Part shown: piece after piece, positions 44,351 to 55,600 of the stretch
Numbering within the stretch: position 1 is the stretch's first letter
How the letters are laid out: each line of letters opens with the position of its first letter
From: Brachionus plicatilis
Taxonomy: Eukaryota; Rotifera; Eurotatoria; Ploima; Brachionidae
Assembly (NCBI GenBank): GCA_010279815.1
Contig: QEOQ01000204.1
Location: 1,811,561 to 1,875,560, forward strand
Length of the DNA stretch: 64,000 bases
Direction of reading: 5' to 3'
The notes under the pieces: model-generated
Told to the model about the DNA's origin: nothing
Databases searched by the model: none
Seen by the model: only the letters and a program-made list of their open reading frames with translations
Made by a program: the position numbers and the translations under genes

Positions 44351-44710
44351 ATGATTGGCAAAGTGTTTAAAAAGGCATTAACCACTGAGGCTAATGCCGG
44401 AAATAAGTCTACTTTTGAACCAAAACCAGAAAATATGCTTAAACGTAACTTCAACGATGTTGAGCTACCAAAGACACGATTTGGTCCAAATTTAATAAGA
44501 ATAACAGTTAGCTATTTTGCCATAATAGCTTTTGGAATAACCACATTTTACTTTGCCAAAAAAGAAATCGATCACAACCGTCAAGAGACTTTAAAAATAA
44601 AACAACAAATATTGGATGCTACTGAAAAATCCGTTCAATATCCAAGTAGATTTGAACTACTAAAGGCGGAGCGTGAAGCAGAAGCGGCTAGAAAACATCA
44701 AAGCAATTGA
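44351..44710 (+). CDS. Small single-pass membrane protein, unidentified
   Basis: A 119-residue ORF with one hydrophobic segment at about residues 53-68 (ITVSYFAIIAFGITTFYFA). It is preceded by an Asn/Lys/Pro-rich half containing ELPKTRFGPNLIR and followed by a charged, probably helical C terminus (KKEIDHNRQETLKIKQQI, AEREAEAARK). The start lacks an obvious cleavable signal but carries basic residues (IGKVFKKAL), so mitochondrial inner-membrane targeting is possible. The size and layout resemble small respiratory-chain assembly or accessory proteins; I do not recognise the family. It lies 140 bp upstream of the decarboxylase gene on the same strand, with its own AATAAA at about 44736. Confidence 0.75.
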   Translation: MIGKVFKKALTTEANAGNKSTFEPKPENMLKRNFNDVELPKTRFGPNLIRITVSYFAIIAFGITTFYFAKKEIDHNRQETLKIKQQILDATEKSVQYPSRFELLKAEREAEAARKHQSN

Positions 44711-44850
44711 ATATATTAGAAAATTTAATAATTAGAATAAAAATTTATATTATTAATGATTAATAAAAAAATTTTAAAATTTTTAGATTTTTTTTATTTC
44801 AATTTTTTTTGAAAAAAAAATAATTTATTCCAAAAAAAAAAGTTTCAAAA

Positions 44851-45531
44851 ATGCAAAGTCAAATCGAATCTGAGTCCAAGACAAGAAATTTAAATTTTTT
44901 AATTGGAATTACTGGCAGTGTGGCAACAATTAAACTCGATGAGCTAATAAATGGTTTAGTCAAAAAGTTCATTCGCATCAATATATGCATCATTGCCAGC
45001 CAAAATTCGCTCCATTTTGTCCAAGATTTTGGAAAATACAACCAAAAGTGTCCGATACTCGCGGAAAGACACAAATTTTTGAAGGGTACTGAAACCCAAG
45101 AACCAGTCATATTCTCATTCACCGATGAAGACGAATGGTCAAGCTGGTCAAAGCGAAACGATCCAGTTCTTCACATTGAACTTAGAAAATGGGCCGATGT
45201 TTTTCTTATAGCGCCTCTTGGAGCGAACAGTCTGGCCAAAATAAGCAATGGTATGTGCGACAATTTATTAACAAGTGTGATCCGAGCATGGGATATTGAA
45301 AACATCAATGCCAAACCGGTGATCATTTGTCCCGCCATGAACACTTTAATGTACCAGCACCCTCTGACTAAAACTCAATTGGACTTTTTGGTTGAAAAAT
45401 TGGGCTTCATTTTGATAGACTCAATTGAAAAGGTTTTAATGTGTGGCGATTCAGGAATTGGCGCTATGGCTAAAGTTGAAGACATAATTGAGAAAACTTT
45501 TGAAATTTTGAAATCAAAAAATATTTTATAA
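44851..45531 (+). CDS. PPCDC: Phosphopantothenoylcysteine decarboxylase
   Basis: FMN enzyme of coenzyme A synthesis that converts 4'-phosphopantothenoylcysteine to 4'-phosphopantetheine in the cytosol. Intronless ORF of 226 residues; human PPCDC is 204. Motifs: GITGSVATIKL (flavin-binding start of the HFCD fold), DEDEWSSWSKRNDPVLHIELRKWAD with the catalytic His, FLIAPLGANSLAKISNGMCDNLLT, ICPAMNTLMYQHP (PAMNxxM substrate clamp) and CGDSGIGAMA (the reactive Cys loop). An insertion of about 20 residues after strand 2 (FGKYNQKCPILAERHKFLKG) accounts for most of the extra length. All catalytic residues are present. The start is the first ATG after a poly-A leader; AATAAA lies at about 45549. Confidence 0.95.
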   Translation: MQSQIESESKTRNLNFLIGITGSVATIKLDELINGLVKKFIRINICIIASQNSLHFVQDFGKYNQKCPILAERHKFLKGTETQEPVIFSFTDEDEWSSWSKRNDPVLHIELRKWADVFLIAPLGANSLAKISNGMCDNLLTSVIRAWDIENINAKPVIICPAMNTLMYQHPLTKTQLDFLVEKLGFILIDSIEKVLMCGDSGIGAMAKVEDIIEKTFEILKSKNIL

Positions 45532-45589
45532 GCCTCTTATTTTTTTGAATAAAATTTTCAAACAACGTTCAAGGCTTTCTAAACCGATC

Positions 45590-45630
45590 TATAAAAGCAA
45601 CTAGTTGCATTCATATTTTTTCAATACTAA
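45590..45630 (+). promoter_or_regulatory. Core promoter: TATA box and possible initiator
   Basis: TATAAAAG at 45590-45597 is followed about 30 bp later by TCAATAC (45621-45627), which fits an initiator. The ATG of the secreted-protein gene is at 45640, implying a 5' UTR of under 20 nt. A TATA this clean is rare in the window and suggests strongly regulated, cell-type-specific expression. Confidence 0.6.
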
Positions 45631-45639
45631 GCCTCAACA

Positions 45640-46026
45640 ATGAATTTTGAAACAGCGTGTCTCTTAGCTTTAATAGTTTCAATTGAATCTGCTAGCTTAT
45701 TTCAAACTGAGAGCTTATCTAAGCCGAAAACTGTTAAAGTTGAGTTTAGAATGATGGATGATAGAAATGGTGGCTTAAAGCTATTACCAGTTAATGTAGA
45801 AAATTCTGGTGACGACATCGAAAGCAAAGAAAGAAGTTTAGAATTTTTGCCAAGCAGCTTTGAGCTTCCTGAAAGGTTCGAGTCTGTGAGCCAAGTAGAA
45901 CAGGACGTGTTGAAAAATTCAATTAATGAATTAGGGGAAACAACAAGCGCTCATTCCAATGATGGAGCTAACTCAGATATGTCAGATAAATCATACATGG
46001 CTCCAAATATTGAAATGTATCAATGA
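45640..46026 (+). CDS. Orphan secreted protein, 128 residues
   Basis: The N-terminal hydrophobic segment (TACLLALIVSIESAS) is a plausible signal peptide, cleaved after the AS at about residue 19. The mature part is acidic and low in complexity (ELGETTSAHSNDGANSDMS), with no Cys, so no disulphide fold is expected. KR-type dibasic sites are absent apart from single R/K residues, so a neuropeptide precursor is not clearly indicated. It has no introns and is preceded by a strong TATA box. I recognise no family; it is probably lineage-specific. Confidence 0.65.
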   Translation: MNFETACLLALIVSIESASLFQTESLSKPKTVKVEFRMMDDRNGGLKLLPVNVENSGDDIESKERSLEFLPSSFELPERFESVSQVEQDVLKNSINELGETTSAHSNDGANSDMSDKSYMAPNIEMYQ

Positions 46027-47851
46027 TTGCTTAATTATTTTTATAGAAATTTTATAATTCAATGATAAAATGGTATCAAAGAATTCGCTATTTTTAACAA
46101 TCGTTAAATTATCTTTTTCAGTTTAATTTGAATTTTTAAATAAAATATTTAAAGACTTTTAATTTTTTAGTATTTTAGTAAGTAAAGAAAAATACTTAAA
46201 ATTTAAAATAATGTGCACTAAAAATGAAGATAAAAATAAGTTTGAGTACAAAATTATTAGTTAATATAAAAGTTAATATTTTTTAAGTTGATACGATGTT
46301 TTTTTTCAATAATTTTCTAATACAAAAAATAATTAAAATGAAATTTAAATTTTTAAATTTTCAAATTTTTAACCTTATTAGCTAATCACTTTTTTTAATA
46401 ATTTTTTTTTAATAAAAATGTATTAAAATTTAAATTTAATTTTCAATTAATTAAGTTTAAATCGGTCTTTTATGGACTGCACTAGCCTGTTGATTAACCT
46501 TTAAACTTAAAAATAAATAATAAATAAAAATTCCGTTTGTTTTTTTTTAATTTAATTTTAATTTTTAAGGTAAATCAACAGGCTAGTGCCCTTATCGTGG
46601 TCGACTGATTAACACTTCATTTATTTAATTTAATAAAATTTTTTAATAATTAAAATTATAATTTTATAAAAATAAAATTAACTGTTATTTTGAAAACAAA
46701 AAAATATTGATAAATTCATATCAAATTTTTTAAATTTTTTTACAAAGTCAATAAAGATCAAATTGATATTATTATAAATTGATAGCTTGAATGTTGCAAA
46801 TTTCAGCATTGATCGTATGATCACAAAGCTATTAATCAATCTTGAATAAAAAAATCCCAAAATTCTTTAATTTTTAATTTTTAATAATAGAAGCAATCTT
46901 TTTAAATTGCTTCTATTTTTATTTTATAAATTTTAGTATTAAATAAATTTAGTATTATTCAATAAACATTATAAATATATTTTTGTTGAAATTTTGGTAA
47001 AAAAAAATTTTAATTTCAATTTTTGAAAAAAAAATCCGGGCTTATTAAAAGTCAGAGTATAACTTCGACGTTTAATTTTTTTTCAGAACTTTTCTAAGGA
47101 TTGTTGGAAAAAAAAAAATAGTACAAAAAATTTTTAAAATCTCAAGTTATTAAGATTGAGGAACTTATTTTTATATTTTTTTTGTTTAAGTAGATTTTGT
47201 ACAGATAAACAGTACTAACCGGTAAAAATCGTATAAAGAAATAAATTCCATCAATCTCAATAAATGGAAATTTTCTAAATTTTGTTTAAAATTTTTACTT
47301 TGATCAAGTTAGTCAACACTTTATAACTGGCTTTGAATTTTTTTTGTAACTATGATTCCTTTTTTTTACAATAAAATAAATTTATAAATTAAAAGTAACT
47401 TTTTACCAATAAACAACTTTTTTATTTAAAAAAAGCTTTTTTTCGTTTAAAAACCTTTTTTGATATAAGAATTAATTCCAGAACATTAATAAAATTGATT
47501 AGTGATTTTTAAATTCAAAAGGGTTAACAAATTTTATTTCAAAAAAGCAAATTAAAAAATCATTAATTAATTTAGAACTTTTGAATTAAAATTTAGATTC
47601 AATGTAAACATTCAAGAATTGAATAAACTTACAAACAAAATAAAACAAACGATCCAAATGTGATAAATTTTATTTCTTTAATAAAATTAAGATTTATTTC
47701 TGAATAAAAAATAATTATGATAATTTTTTTGTCAATTAAAGTTGTTAAAAAAAAAACAATATCCAAAAAGCATAAATTCTTAGCAACAAAAAAATAAATA
47801 AAATCTTCAAAATTTCCAAATTTAAAACAAAACTTCAGCAAATAATTTCAC
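46027..47851. other. Intergenic between secreted protein and ATF4; one hairpin
   Basis: AT-rich. GCACTAGCCTGTTGATT at 46479-46495 pairs perfectly with AATCAACAGGCTAGTGC at 46573-46589, with the pairing continuing imperfectly toward a loop of under 80 nt. The termini resemble a very small MITE. No other gene is seen. Confidence 0.5.
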
Positions 47852-48553
47852 TCAACTCTTCAAGCCACTTTTGATGACCAAAGCCTCAACTAATAAACTT
47901 TTAATATAGCTTATTTCATTCTGTGTATCGGCCACCTTCTGTCTCATTTCCTCTATTTTCTTAGCATACTCTTCGCACTCTGTAAAAAGTTGATCTTTCT
48001 CCTTTAATTTTTTGTTCCTGTATCGAATAGCAGCAGCTTTATTCGACTCTTTCTTGTCAATTACTCGAGCTCGAGTTTTCCTAATTTTGGGCTTTTCAAA
48101 ACTAGACTCGTCACTTATGGAACTTGCGGGACTTGGCAGCATTGAAATATTGTCCTCGTTAGCAGAATCTAATGAGTTTACATTTCCGTAGGTCACTTCA
48201 TTTGAGGGGCTGTTAAGCTGCTCCAGTGATGAAAAAACATCATTATTTTGATAAAGTTGAACATTCAAAAAGCTATGATCTGTCAATTCAAAATCTAGAT
48301 TATCTATAAAATCTGTCTGGTGTTGATGGTGCTCCTGGGCTAATACAAAAGATAGCTTTGTCGAGCTGTCTGGTGAAACTGTTGCTGGTTGATGAAAATT
48401 TGAAAAATTTGAAAAATTTGATAGATCATTTTGATATACAGATGAACTTGAATCAATTGTCTCAATGAGGCTAAAATCTAGATCGGTAAAATCCAGATCT
48501 AGATTTTCCCCAATCAGGGACATCGGTGCTCCAAAATCGTTCAACAAACTCAT
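47852..48553 (-). CDS. ATF4: ATF4-type bZIP transcription factor
   Basis: Effector of the integrated stress response. Intronless ORF of 233 residues. The N-terminal two thirds is acidic and Ser/Asn/Gln-rich (activation domain), with LPSPASSISDESS near residues 135-150. The bZIP follows: basic region KKESNKAAAIRYRNKKLKEKDQL (N..AA..RYR.KK, the ATF4 variant) and a leucine-zipper coiled coil ECEEYAKKIEEMRQKV...EISYIKSLLVEAL. The IxYIKxLLxE end closely matches ATF4 (YLKDLIEE). Two upstream ORFs precede the start, the second overlapping it out of frame, which is the hallmark of ATF4 translational control and supports the assignment. CREB-type or XBP1-type factors lack this layout. Start chosen: first ATG of the frame at 48551-48553. 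Confidence 0.9.
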   Translation of the reverse strand: MSLLNDFGAPMSLIGENLDLDFTDLDFSLIETIDSSSSVYQNDLSNFSNFSNFHQPATVSPDSSTKLSFVLAQEHHQHQTDFIDNLDFELTDHSFLNVQLYQNNDVFSSLEQLNSPSNEVTYGNVNSLDSANEDNISMLPSPASSISDESSFEKPKIRKTRARVIDKKESNKAAAIRYRNKKLKEKDQLFTECEEYAKKIEEMRQKVADTQNEISYIKSLLVEALVIKSGLKS

Positions 48554-48689
48554 CGTTTGCTTTAATTAGTGGAAACAAGTTGGTCAATGAGGGTTTGTGC
48601 AATTTTACTGAGACTGGGCAAATGTAGTTTTTACTTTGAATCAATGGTTGGTGAGCCATTTTTGGCATCGTTGCAATGCGGACACGCAT
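48471..48689 (-). promoter_or_regulatory. Overlapping inhibitory uORF (uORF2) of ATF4
   Basis: A 72-codon frame with ATG at 48687-48689 runs past the ATF4 start (48553) and stops at 48471-48473, overlapping the main ORF by 83 nt in another frame. In vertebrates and Drosophila, an overlapping uORF of about 60-80 codons blocks ATF4 translation until eIF2 is phosphorylated. The size and geometry here match. Confidence 0.8.
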
Positions 48690-48799
48690 TTTGAATGATT
48701 AAATTTTTGAAATTTTAGCTAAGCAAACTTTTAAAGTGTTTGCTTTTTTTGCAATTGTTTGAAAATTGCAAGTGTTTTGTGCTGGTCAAATTTGTGGTG

Positions 48800-48826
48800 T
48801 TACAACTCCATTTCGAGATGTACCAT
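48800..48826 (-). promoter_or_regulatory. Short upstream uORF (uORF1) of ATF4
   Basis: ATG to TAA encodes MVHLEMEL (8 residues). It ends 110 nt before the uORF2 ATG, and no other ATG lies between. No ATG occurs in the preceding 130 nt or so either. It corresponds to the positive, reinitiation-permissive uORF1 of ATF4 mRNAs. Confidence 0.7.
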
Positions 48827-48829
48827 GTC

Positions 48830-51800
48830 CAATTTTGTCAATTCTGAAAAATTTTGAGGCTGAAAATTTTTGTTAATCTGAAAAAAATTTCGCAATAGTT
48901 TGAGAAAAATTATGATTTTTAGATATGAAAAAAAATAATCGAAAAATTATGTTTTTTTGGATTTTTTCAAAAATGAAGTATGTTATAAACTAAATTCTTT
49001 GAATTTATAGGTAGAGAAAAATACTCAAAGATAAATTATGATTGGTATTTGTTTGCCAAGTGTTTATAATTAAGGTTTTTATGCTTCAAGAAGGGGTTCA
49101 AGCTTAATGTTAAATTTTGCTCTATAAGCGCTGCAGTTAGAGAATTTTTGTATAATTTTGAGATGTCATCACATATGTCTTGTTCATAAAATTAAATCTT
49201 ATATCATGAATTGAAATTGTGTAATTTAATAATTATCTTGAATGCATTTGCCATGAGAATTTTTTATATTTATTTACCAAAATTAAAATTTTAATTAAAA
49301 TTTGTTTATTCATTCATTTGAAAGATCTTATCTAATCTAATTTTAATTTACTTTGAAAAATTATCAAATATTGTTCTTTAAAAATAAATTTTAGTTAAAA
49401 TTAAATTTGTAATTAAATTAGATTTAAACGCAAAAATTAATTTTAAGACCAAAATTCATGTGGGCATAATGGTGACTACATGGAGCATTGAAAATTCAAA
49501 TATTAATTTGAAATATTAAATGACTTGATTTTTCAACATAAAATCAAATGAAATGATTTTTTAAAAATCGCAAAAATTATCTTATTCAAATTCAAAATTT
49601 ATTTTTGACTCATGCAAGTCATGATTTTTAAAAAAAATTTTTTTAAAAATATTTTTCAATTATCACTTTATCTATTTGCTCAATTTATTCATATAAATTA
49701 CTCTAACGTCAAAACCTTGTCTCTGGATTTTTAACACCTTTTTTATAGAACAAATATTCAACTAAAAATACGCCTAGTTTTCAATTTTTATCAGAAAAAT
49801 AAACGCAGCGGCGGTGAAGTGTGGAACAAAAACTATTGTAAAATATATTTAAAATATATTATAAGAGATCTAATAATAAAAAAACAGTGCTAAATTTTAA
49901 GTTGTTTTGACTATTTTCTAAAACTTTTTATTGAATTTTTTGCTAAAATTTTTCTAAATCAACATTTTTTTTTTAATTTTTAAAATATATTGCTTTATTT
50001 TATTTTTTTCTGCTCAAAACCTACCAACGCAAATAAAAAACTGATAATTGTTTCCTACTTATATAAAAAAAATCATAATATAAAAATAACAATTAAAAAT
50101 TCCCAAAAAACCAAAAATGCCATTTAACCTTGCTAAAAAATTATTTTCCACATTTTGCATTATTTTTTTTTAAATGATGAATAAGTTGTAGATACAAGTT
50201 ATCTCAAGAGAATAAATTTTAAAAAAATTTTGTAATAAAATTATTTCGATAAGTTAAATGTGTAGGGTTAAATAAAAGCATCAAAAAAAGTTCAAATTCA
50301 ATTATAATTTTTAAATTTTTGGAAATTAAAATAATTGCTTTTAAGAAACTTTTTTCATTAAATAAAATGAATTGGATTTTTTTTATAACATGTGTATTTT
50401 AATTTCATTATAAATATTGGAAAAAAATAAATTAGTTTCGATTCCAGTGTGCCTAATTTTTATTGCTTTTATTAGAATAATTTTGAAAATCTCTGTATCT
50501 GTTATGAATGGTTTTTCCCTTCAACTGGTCGACTAATTTTCTTTGTTAAAAAAAAATAAAATGAAGAAAAAAAAAATTTAATTTAATTGATACTTGCAGA
50601 ATAATATATTTAGATTTAAATTAAATATTTTAGTAAACAATAAATATTCAAAAGAAAAAGTCTTGATAGACTTTGGCAAATTGAAGTTTATGATCGAATT
50701 TCGATGATAATACACAAAATTCATCTTAATAAAAATTTTAAAATATTTTTAATTAAAAAATTAAACGCAGAGACATATTTGAATGTGTAGTCAACTATGC
50801 TAAACCATACTATTGAGGATTGGACCATTTTTTTTTTTGATTGTTTTATCAATTTAATTTACAAAATTATTCGATCGTGTCTAATCAATTCTAAAGAAAA
50901 AATCTAACCTATTTATCTTATTTCATAGAATTAGCAAAAAAATTTCAAAAATAAATTTTTAGTATTTGAGGATAAAAAGTATTGTTATCGATCTTTTTTT
51001 GAAATTAAATATTTATTCATCTTAAGCTTCTAACCTATTATTTGAAAATGGCAAGTTTTTTATAATTCTATAATAAAGATTCCATGTTTTTGTCTTAAAA
51101 ATCCTAGAATTTTTTCAGGACTAATATATATATTTTTTAAAAAATACTACAATGGTAATTTTAACATGGTTTTATCAATGGTGATTTCATCCTATTCTGG
51201 AACAAAACAGGGTAGTATTTCAGATAATCTAAAATCTTACAAAAAATTCAACTTAAAAGAGAAGGATCTATATTATTAGTTTCTCTACGAGGTTTTTATG
51301 ATATTTTAAGTTAAAAAAAATTAATTTTAGGAAAAATTTTATAAATGACTTTTGTAAAATTACTATAATTAATGATAAATAATAAAACGTTAATTTACGT
51401 AAAATAACCGATTTTCAAGAATGTCAAAAAGTCGCTAAATTTTGGTTCTTTTTTAGATTTTCAGATAAATATTTGATTTTCCATTTGGCAAGTTTTTTTT
51501 TCGATTTAACTTTTTTGAAATTTTGAAATTACGTTGTTTAATTTAAACACAATACTTAAGAATGTTAAAATTTTAAATATAATTACGCAATTATTTTTAA
51601 AAATGTAAAATAGAAAGAAAAACTTGCCATTTTTTTTTTATTTATTTTCCCATTAAAGATAAATTTAATAAATTTACGTAAAATTCTGTAAAAATAAATA
51701 TTTTTTTGAGCTTTATAATCACAAAATAAGTAAAAAAATGTAAAATTGGTTTATGTAGTTAATTTCCGTAAAATATCGTCAAATCTTCGTAGCGAATAAG

Positions 51801-52670
51801 TACTTTATTTCAAGTTTTAAGATGTAGATAAAAACCTACGATATTATTTTTAGGAAAAAGTTTTAAAAAAGAATTCATTCTAATATTAAATGAAAAAAAA
51901 AAAATAAATAATTTTTTTTTTCTCTTTTAATTTTTCCGTGTTATTTATTCCATTTTTTTAAAAAAACAAATTTATGTCGAAATTTTTGATTATAAATTAA
52001 TTTCTGGCAATTTAATCAAAAATGTAAGATAAATTCCAGATATTACCAATCAAGTATTTTTTTAAAAAATTACTTTTAATGTTAATTTTAATTGATAAAA
52101 AACAAGTATTGAAAAATAGTATTTTTTTTCATGATCAAATAAATATTTTAATTAATTATAATAAATAACAACGAGTTAATTGAATCAAACATTTTTTAAT
52201 TTATTAGTTACTAGAATTTCGTTTAGTTAGTAAATGATTTTATGAAAAATTCATTTTAAATAGTGATTTTTTTTACTTTAAGATTAAAGATTAATAAGTT
52301 TTTTATTTTGTTTAATTTTAAGTAAAATAGAATGTGACTAAGCGCCAAAGCTTTGCTTATTAAGCGCTTTCTTTTTTAAGATCAAAATACAAATACACAT
52401 TTTGTACATCATAGTATACAAGATTTAATAATTTTCGTCCAAAAATAAAAATTCTAAAAATATCCAGAAAAGTTTAAAAAAACTAGCCAAGAAAATAAAA
52501 TAAAATTTAATTATCAAGATATATCTTTAGTAGAAATTGAAGTATAAGCGCTATTTGATTTTGCTAAATTCTCCACTTTTCAGGTCTTCGTCACTTTTGA
52601 TTTTTACACATTTGAGCATGGATTTTAAAAACAATTAAAATAGATTTAGAATCTAATTAAGCAATGAATT
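48830..52670. other. Intergenic between ATF4 and MED13, mostly featureless
   Basis: AT-rich with no gene. Contains one MITE (51487-51628). The palindrome-like AAGCGCCAAAGC...GCTTATTAAGCGCTT near 52340-52370 lies about 300 bp downstream of the MED13 stop. Confidence 0.5.
51487..51628. mobile_element. 142-bp MITE (GGCAAG termini), copy 2
   Basis: Reversed relative to 33121-33262, same length and highly similar, flanked by ATTT on both sides. Internal landmarks include AAATTACGTTGTTTAATTT and TAATTACGCAATTA. Confidence 0.8.
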
Positions 52671-55600
52671 TCATATGTAATTTTTGAAAGCATAATACAT
52701 TTGCAGTAAAATTGAATGATGTATTGGTAAGCATGATTTACGGTCCTGCATCAACGGGTCAATGTTCAGCCATGATAATGCATTGTAGCGCTCAAGGACA
52801 TATCTTGAAAAAAAAAAATATTTTTAAATTTTAAAAAAATTGTTGAAAAAAAAAAAAAAATTATATATTTTTAAAATTTAAAAAAAAAATTTATATATTT
52901 GAACTTTTAAAATTCGATATGGAAAAGTACTCTTCATTTGTCTTACAATTATTTTTGTCCTAATTGTTTAATTACTTTATTTTATTATTTTTTTTTTATT
53001 TTTACATCGCCTACAAGGCGTTCATTGAATAAATATTAAAATTAAAATTAAATATTTTACTTTGTTTATTATAATTATAAATTTTAAAAAAAATTGTTTG
53101 ATATTCCGAAACTAAACAGTAAGAGCCAAATTGAAGTTTCAAATCCAATTTTTAGATCGAAACGATTCTATAAAATTTTAAAGCTAAATTAATCGAATTG
53201 TATCTCAAGTTAGTTGCTTGAATCTTAAAATTTTAGAAATTGATTCATTTACCTATACATAGGTTATTCCTTCAATTTTGACTCAATTAACTGCTTATTT
53301 AGGATTTGACTCCATACTTTGATGCTTCTAGTGAAACATTTCAAAAATAAAAATTTTCATCATTTTTATAATGAACTAGAAAGAGTTATCATTGATCGTT
53401 TCAAAATTTTAAATTTTTTTCTTTACTATATATTGCTATCTTTATTCTTTAATTTTTTAACTTTTATATTTATGATATTTTCAAATTTTTTTTTGAATTT
53501 GAAAGAGCTTTATTTGGTATAGATAATCTAATAAATATAATTCATATATTAATACGTCATTTGTTAACAAAAGCTATAATCAACTTTAATTAACACTAAA
53601 TTATTTTTATTTTATTTTTTACTGAAGAAGCTATAGCATGATAAATGTTTTCAAAAAGGAAAAAAATCAAAAATTTTTGAATTTAAATAAAATTGATTGA
53701 AAAAAAAGGTTTTATTGATCCACGCATATAAAAATCTGTCACACAAACATATGTATGTCAGTTAATCAAAATAAAAAAATTTCCAGGACAATTTTTTTAA
53801 ACCAAAAAAAAAAATCTTTTTTAACAAATTTTTTTTTGAAAATTTTAGACAAAATTTTAGGCTCTGTAACGTTTCATAGCAAGCTATTTTTCATTGCAAG
53901 ACAAAATTCATCGCATTTCTAATTTTTTCATTGCATCATTTTTTTTCATAGCAATTAATTTTTTTTCATTGCATATAATTTTTTATGGTAGATTATTTTT
54001 TGATTGCATCAAAATTTCATTTACTAATTTATTTATTTATTAAATATTTAAGCCTCATAGGCAATTGTATAAAAAAGTATAAAAATAAAATTAAAAATAA
54101 AAAAGTCGTATAAATGAGTTACATATAATAATTAAGATTCATATTATAGATACTAATTAATCTTTAGAAAATGAATCGAAATTTTTTGAAAGAAAATCGG
54201 AATGAGTCGCACACATTAAAAAAACTAAGAAATAGACGAATTTTAAATCCTATTTTAAACTATGATTCTATCGATTCTAATGTCCAAACAACTGTAAAAG
54301 ATAATTAAAAAATTTCACGAAATCACTTTTTTTAAAAAAAAAAGATTCACGTTTGCTAAGTTTGTGAAAATTGTATAATAAAGAAGAATTGTGTCAATAT
54401 ATTGAAGATTTAATTTTGAATTTTGAAGATTAGACATTAAATTAAATTTAATTATCTTATTTTTATTCAATTAACAATAAAACATTTACTTTTTTTTAAC
54501 TTTATTTGCAATCAATTAATCCAGATAAATTTTGTTTTACTTTGCTATGAAATTTACCTTGCTATGATTTTTCTTGCGATGAAACGTTCTAATGCCTAAT
54601 TTTGAAATTCCCTGTTTCCAATACAAGTTATGAATGTGTTAAGGAAAGAATATCATGTTTTATAAAATATTTTTTGAAACTAACTAATTAAGAAATAGGA
54701 TCAACTATTTAATAATAATACAAGAGGTTATTCAAATATTAGATCATAAACTAGTTATTGGATAGATAATTAAAGAATTATCTATCATATTATATTTGAT
54801 AAATGATTACTTATTTAACACTAGAAGCACCAACGAGTCAAAATGACTCTTTTTTCGGTGTTTGGCCGCTAAAATCTATGTTTTTTTTTGAGCACATTTT
54901 TTTTAGCATTAAAAATAAGAATAACTTTCTAAATTCAAATAAAAAAAATTTGTTCAAATTCGTTTATGTGGTAATTATAAAGTGACAAATTTTTGTTCAA
55001 AATGTAAAAAAATGTAAAAAAGCAGGGTGTGGATACTGTACAAAAGAAATAGAAAGTATTTGTTAGAAAGTGTGATTGACCATGGACATTTTATAAGGAA
55101 AAGACTAAAATTTATTAATTTACTATTTTTTTTCAATTAATTTAATAATTTAAATAAATTTAAACATAAAATATATGATTTATTCCTTAATTTTCATAAC
55201 GAGTCAATGTGACTCGTTTTGGTGATTCTAGTGTTAAAATAAATTTAGCACCAAGTAGGATCACCAGTAGATTTTTAAGACCATGTTATTTAAACCTAAA
55301 ATCTTAATATATGCAAAAAATCTGCAAAAATTATTAAGAAAAATATTTTTTAATCAAAGAGCTTGACTCATTTAAATTTTCTACTGAAAAATTCAAATAT
55401 TTAAAAATTTTAAGAATCTTAAAAAATCTTCAAAAATCTTAAAAAATTAAAATCTTAAAAAATCTTAAAAAATCTTAAAAATCTTAAAAATCTTAAAAAA
55501 TCTTAAAAAATCTTAAAAAATCTTAAAAAATCTTAAAAAATCTTAAAAAATCTTAAAAATCTTAAAAATCTTAAAAATTTTAAAAAATTAAAATCTTAAA

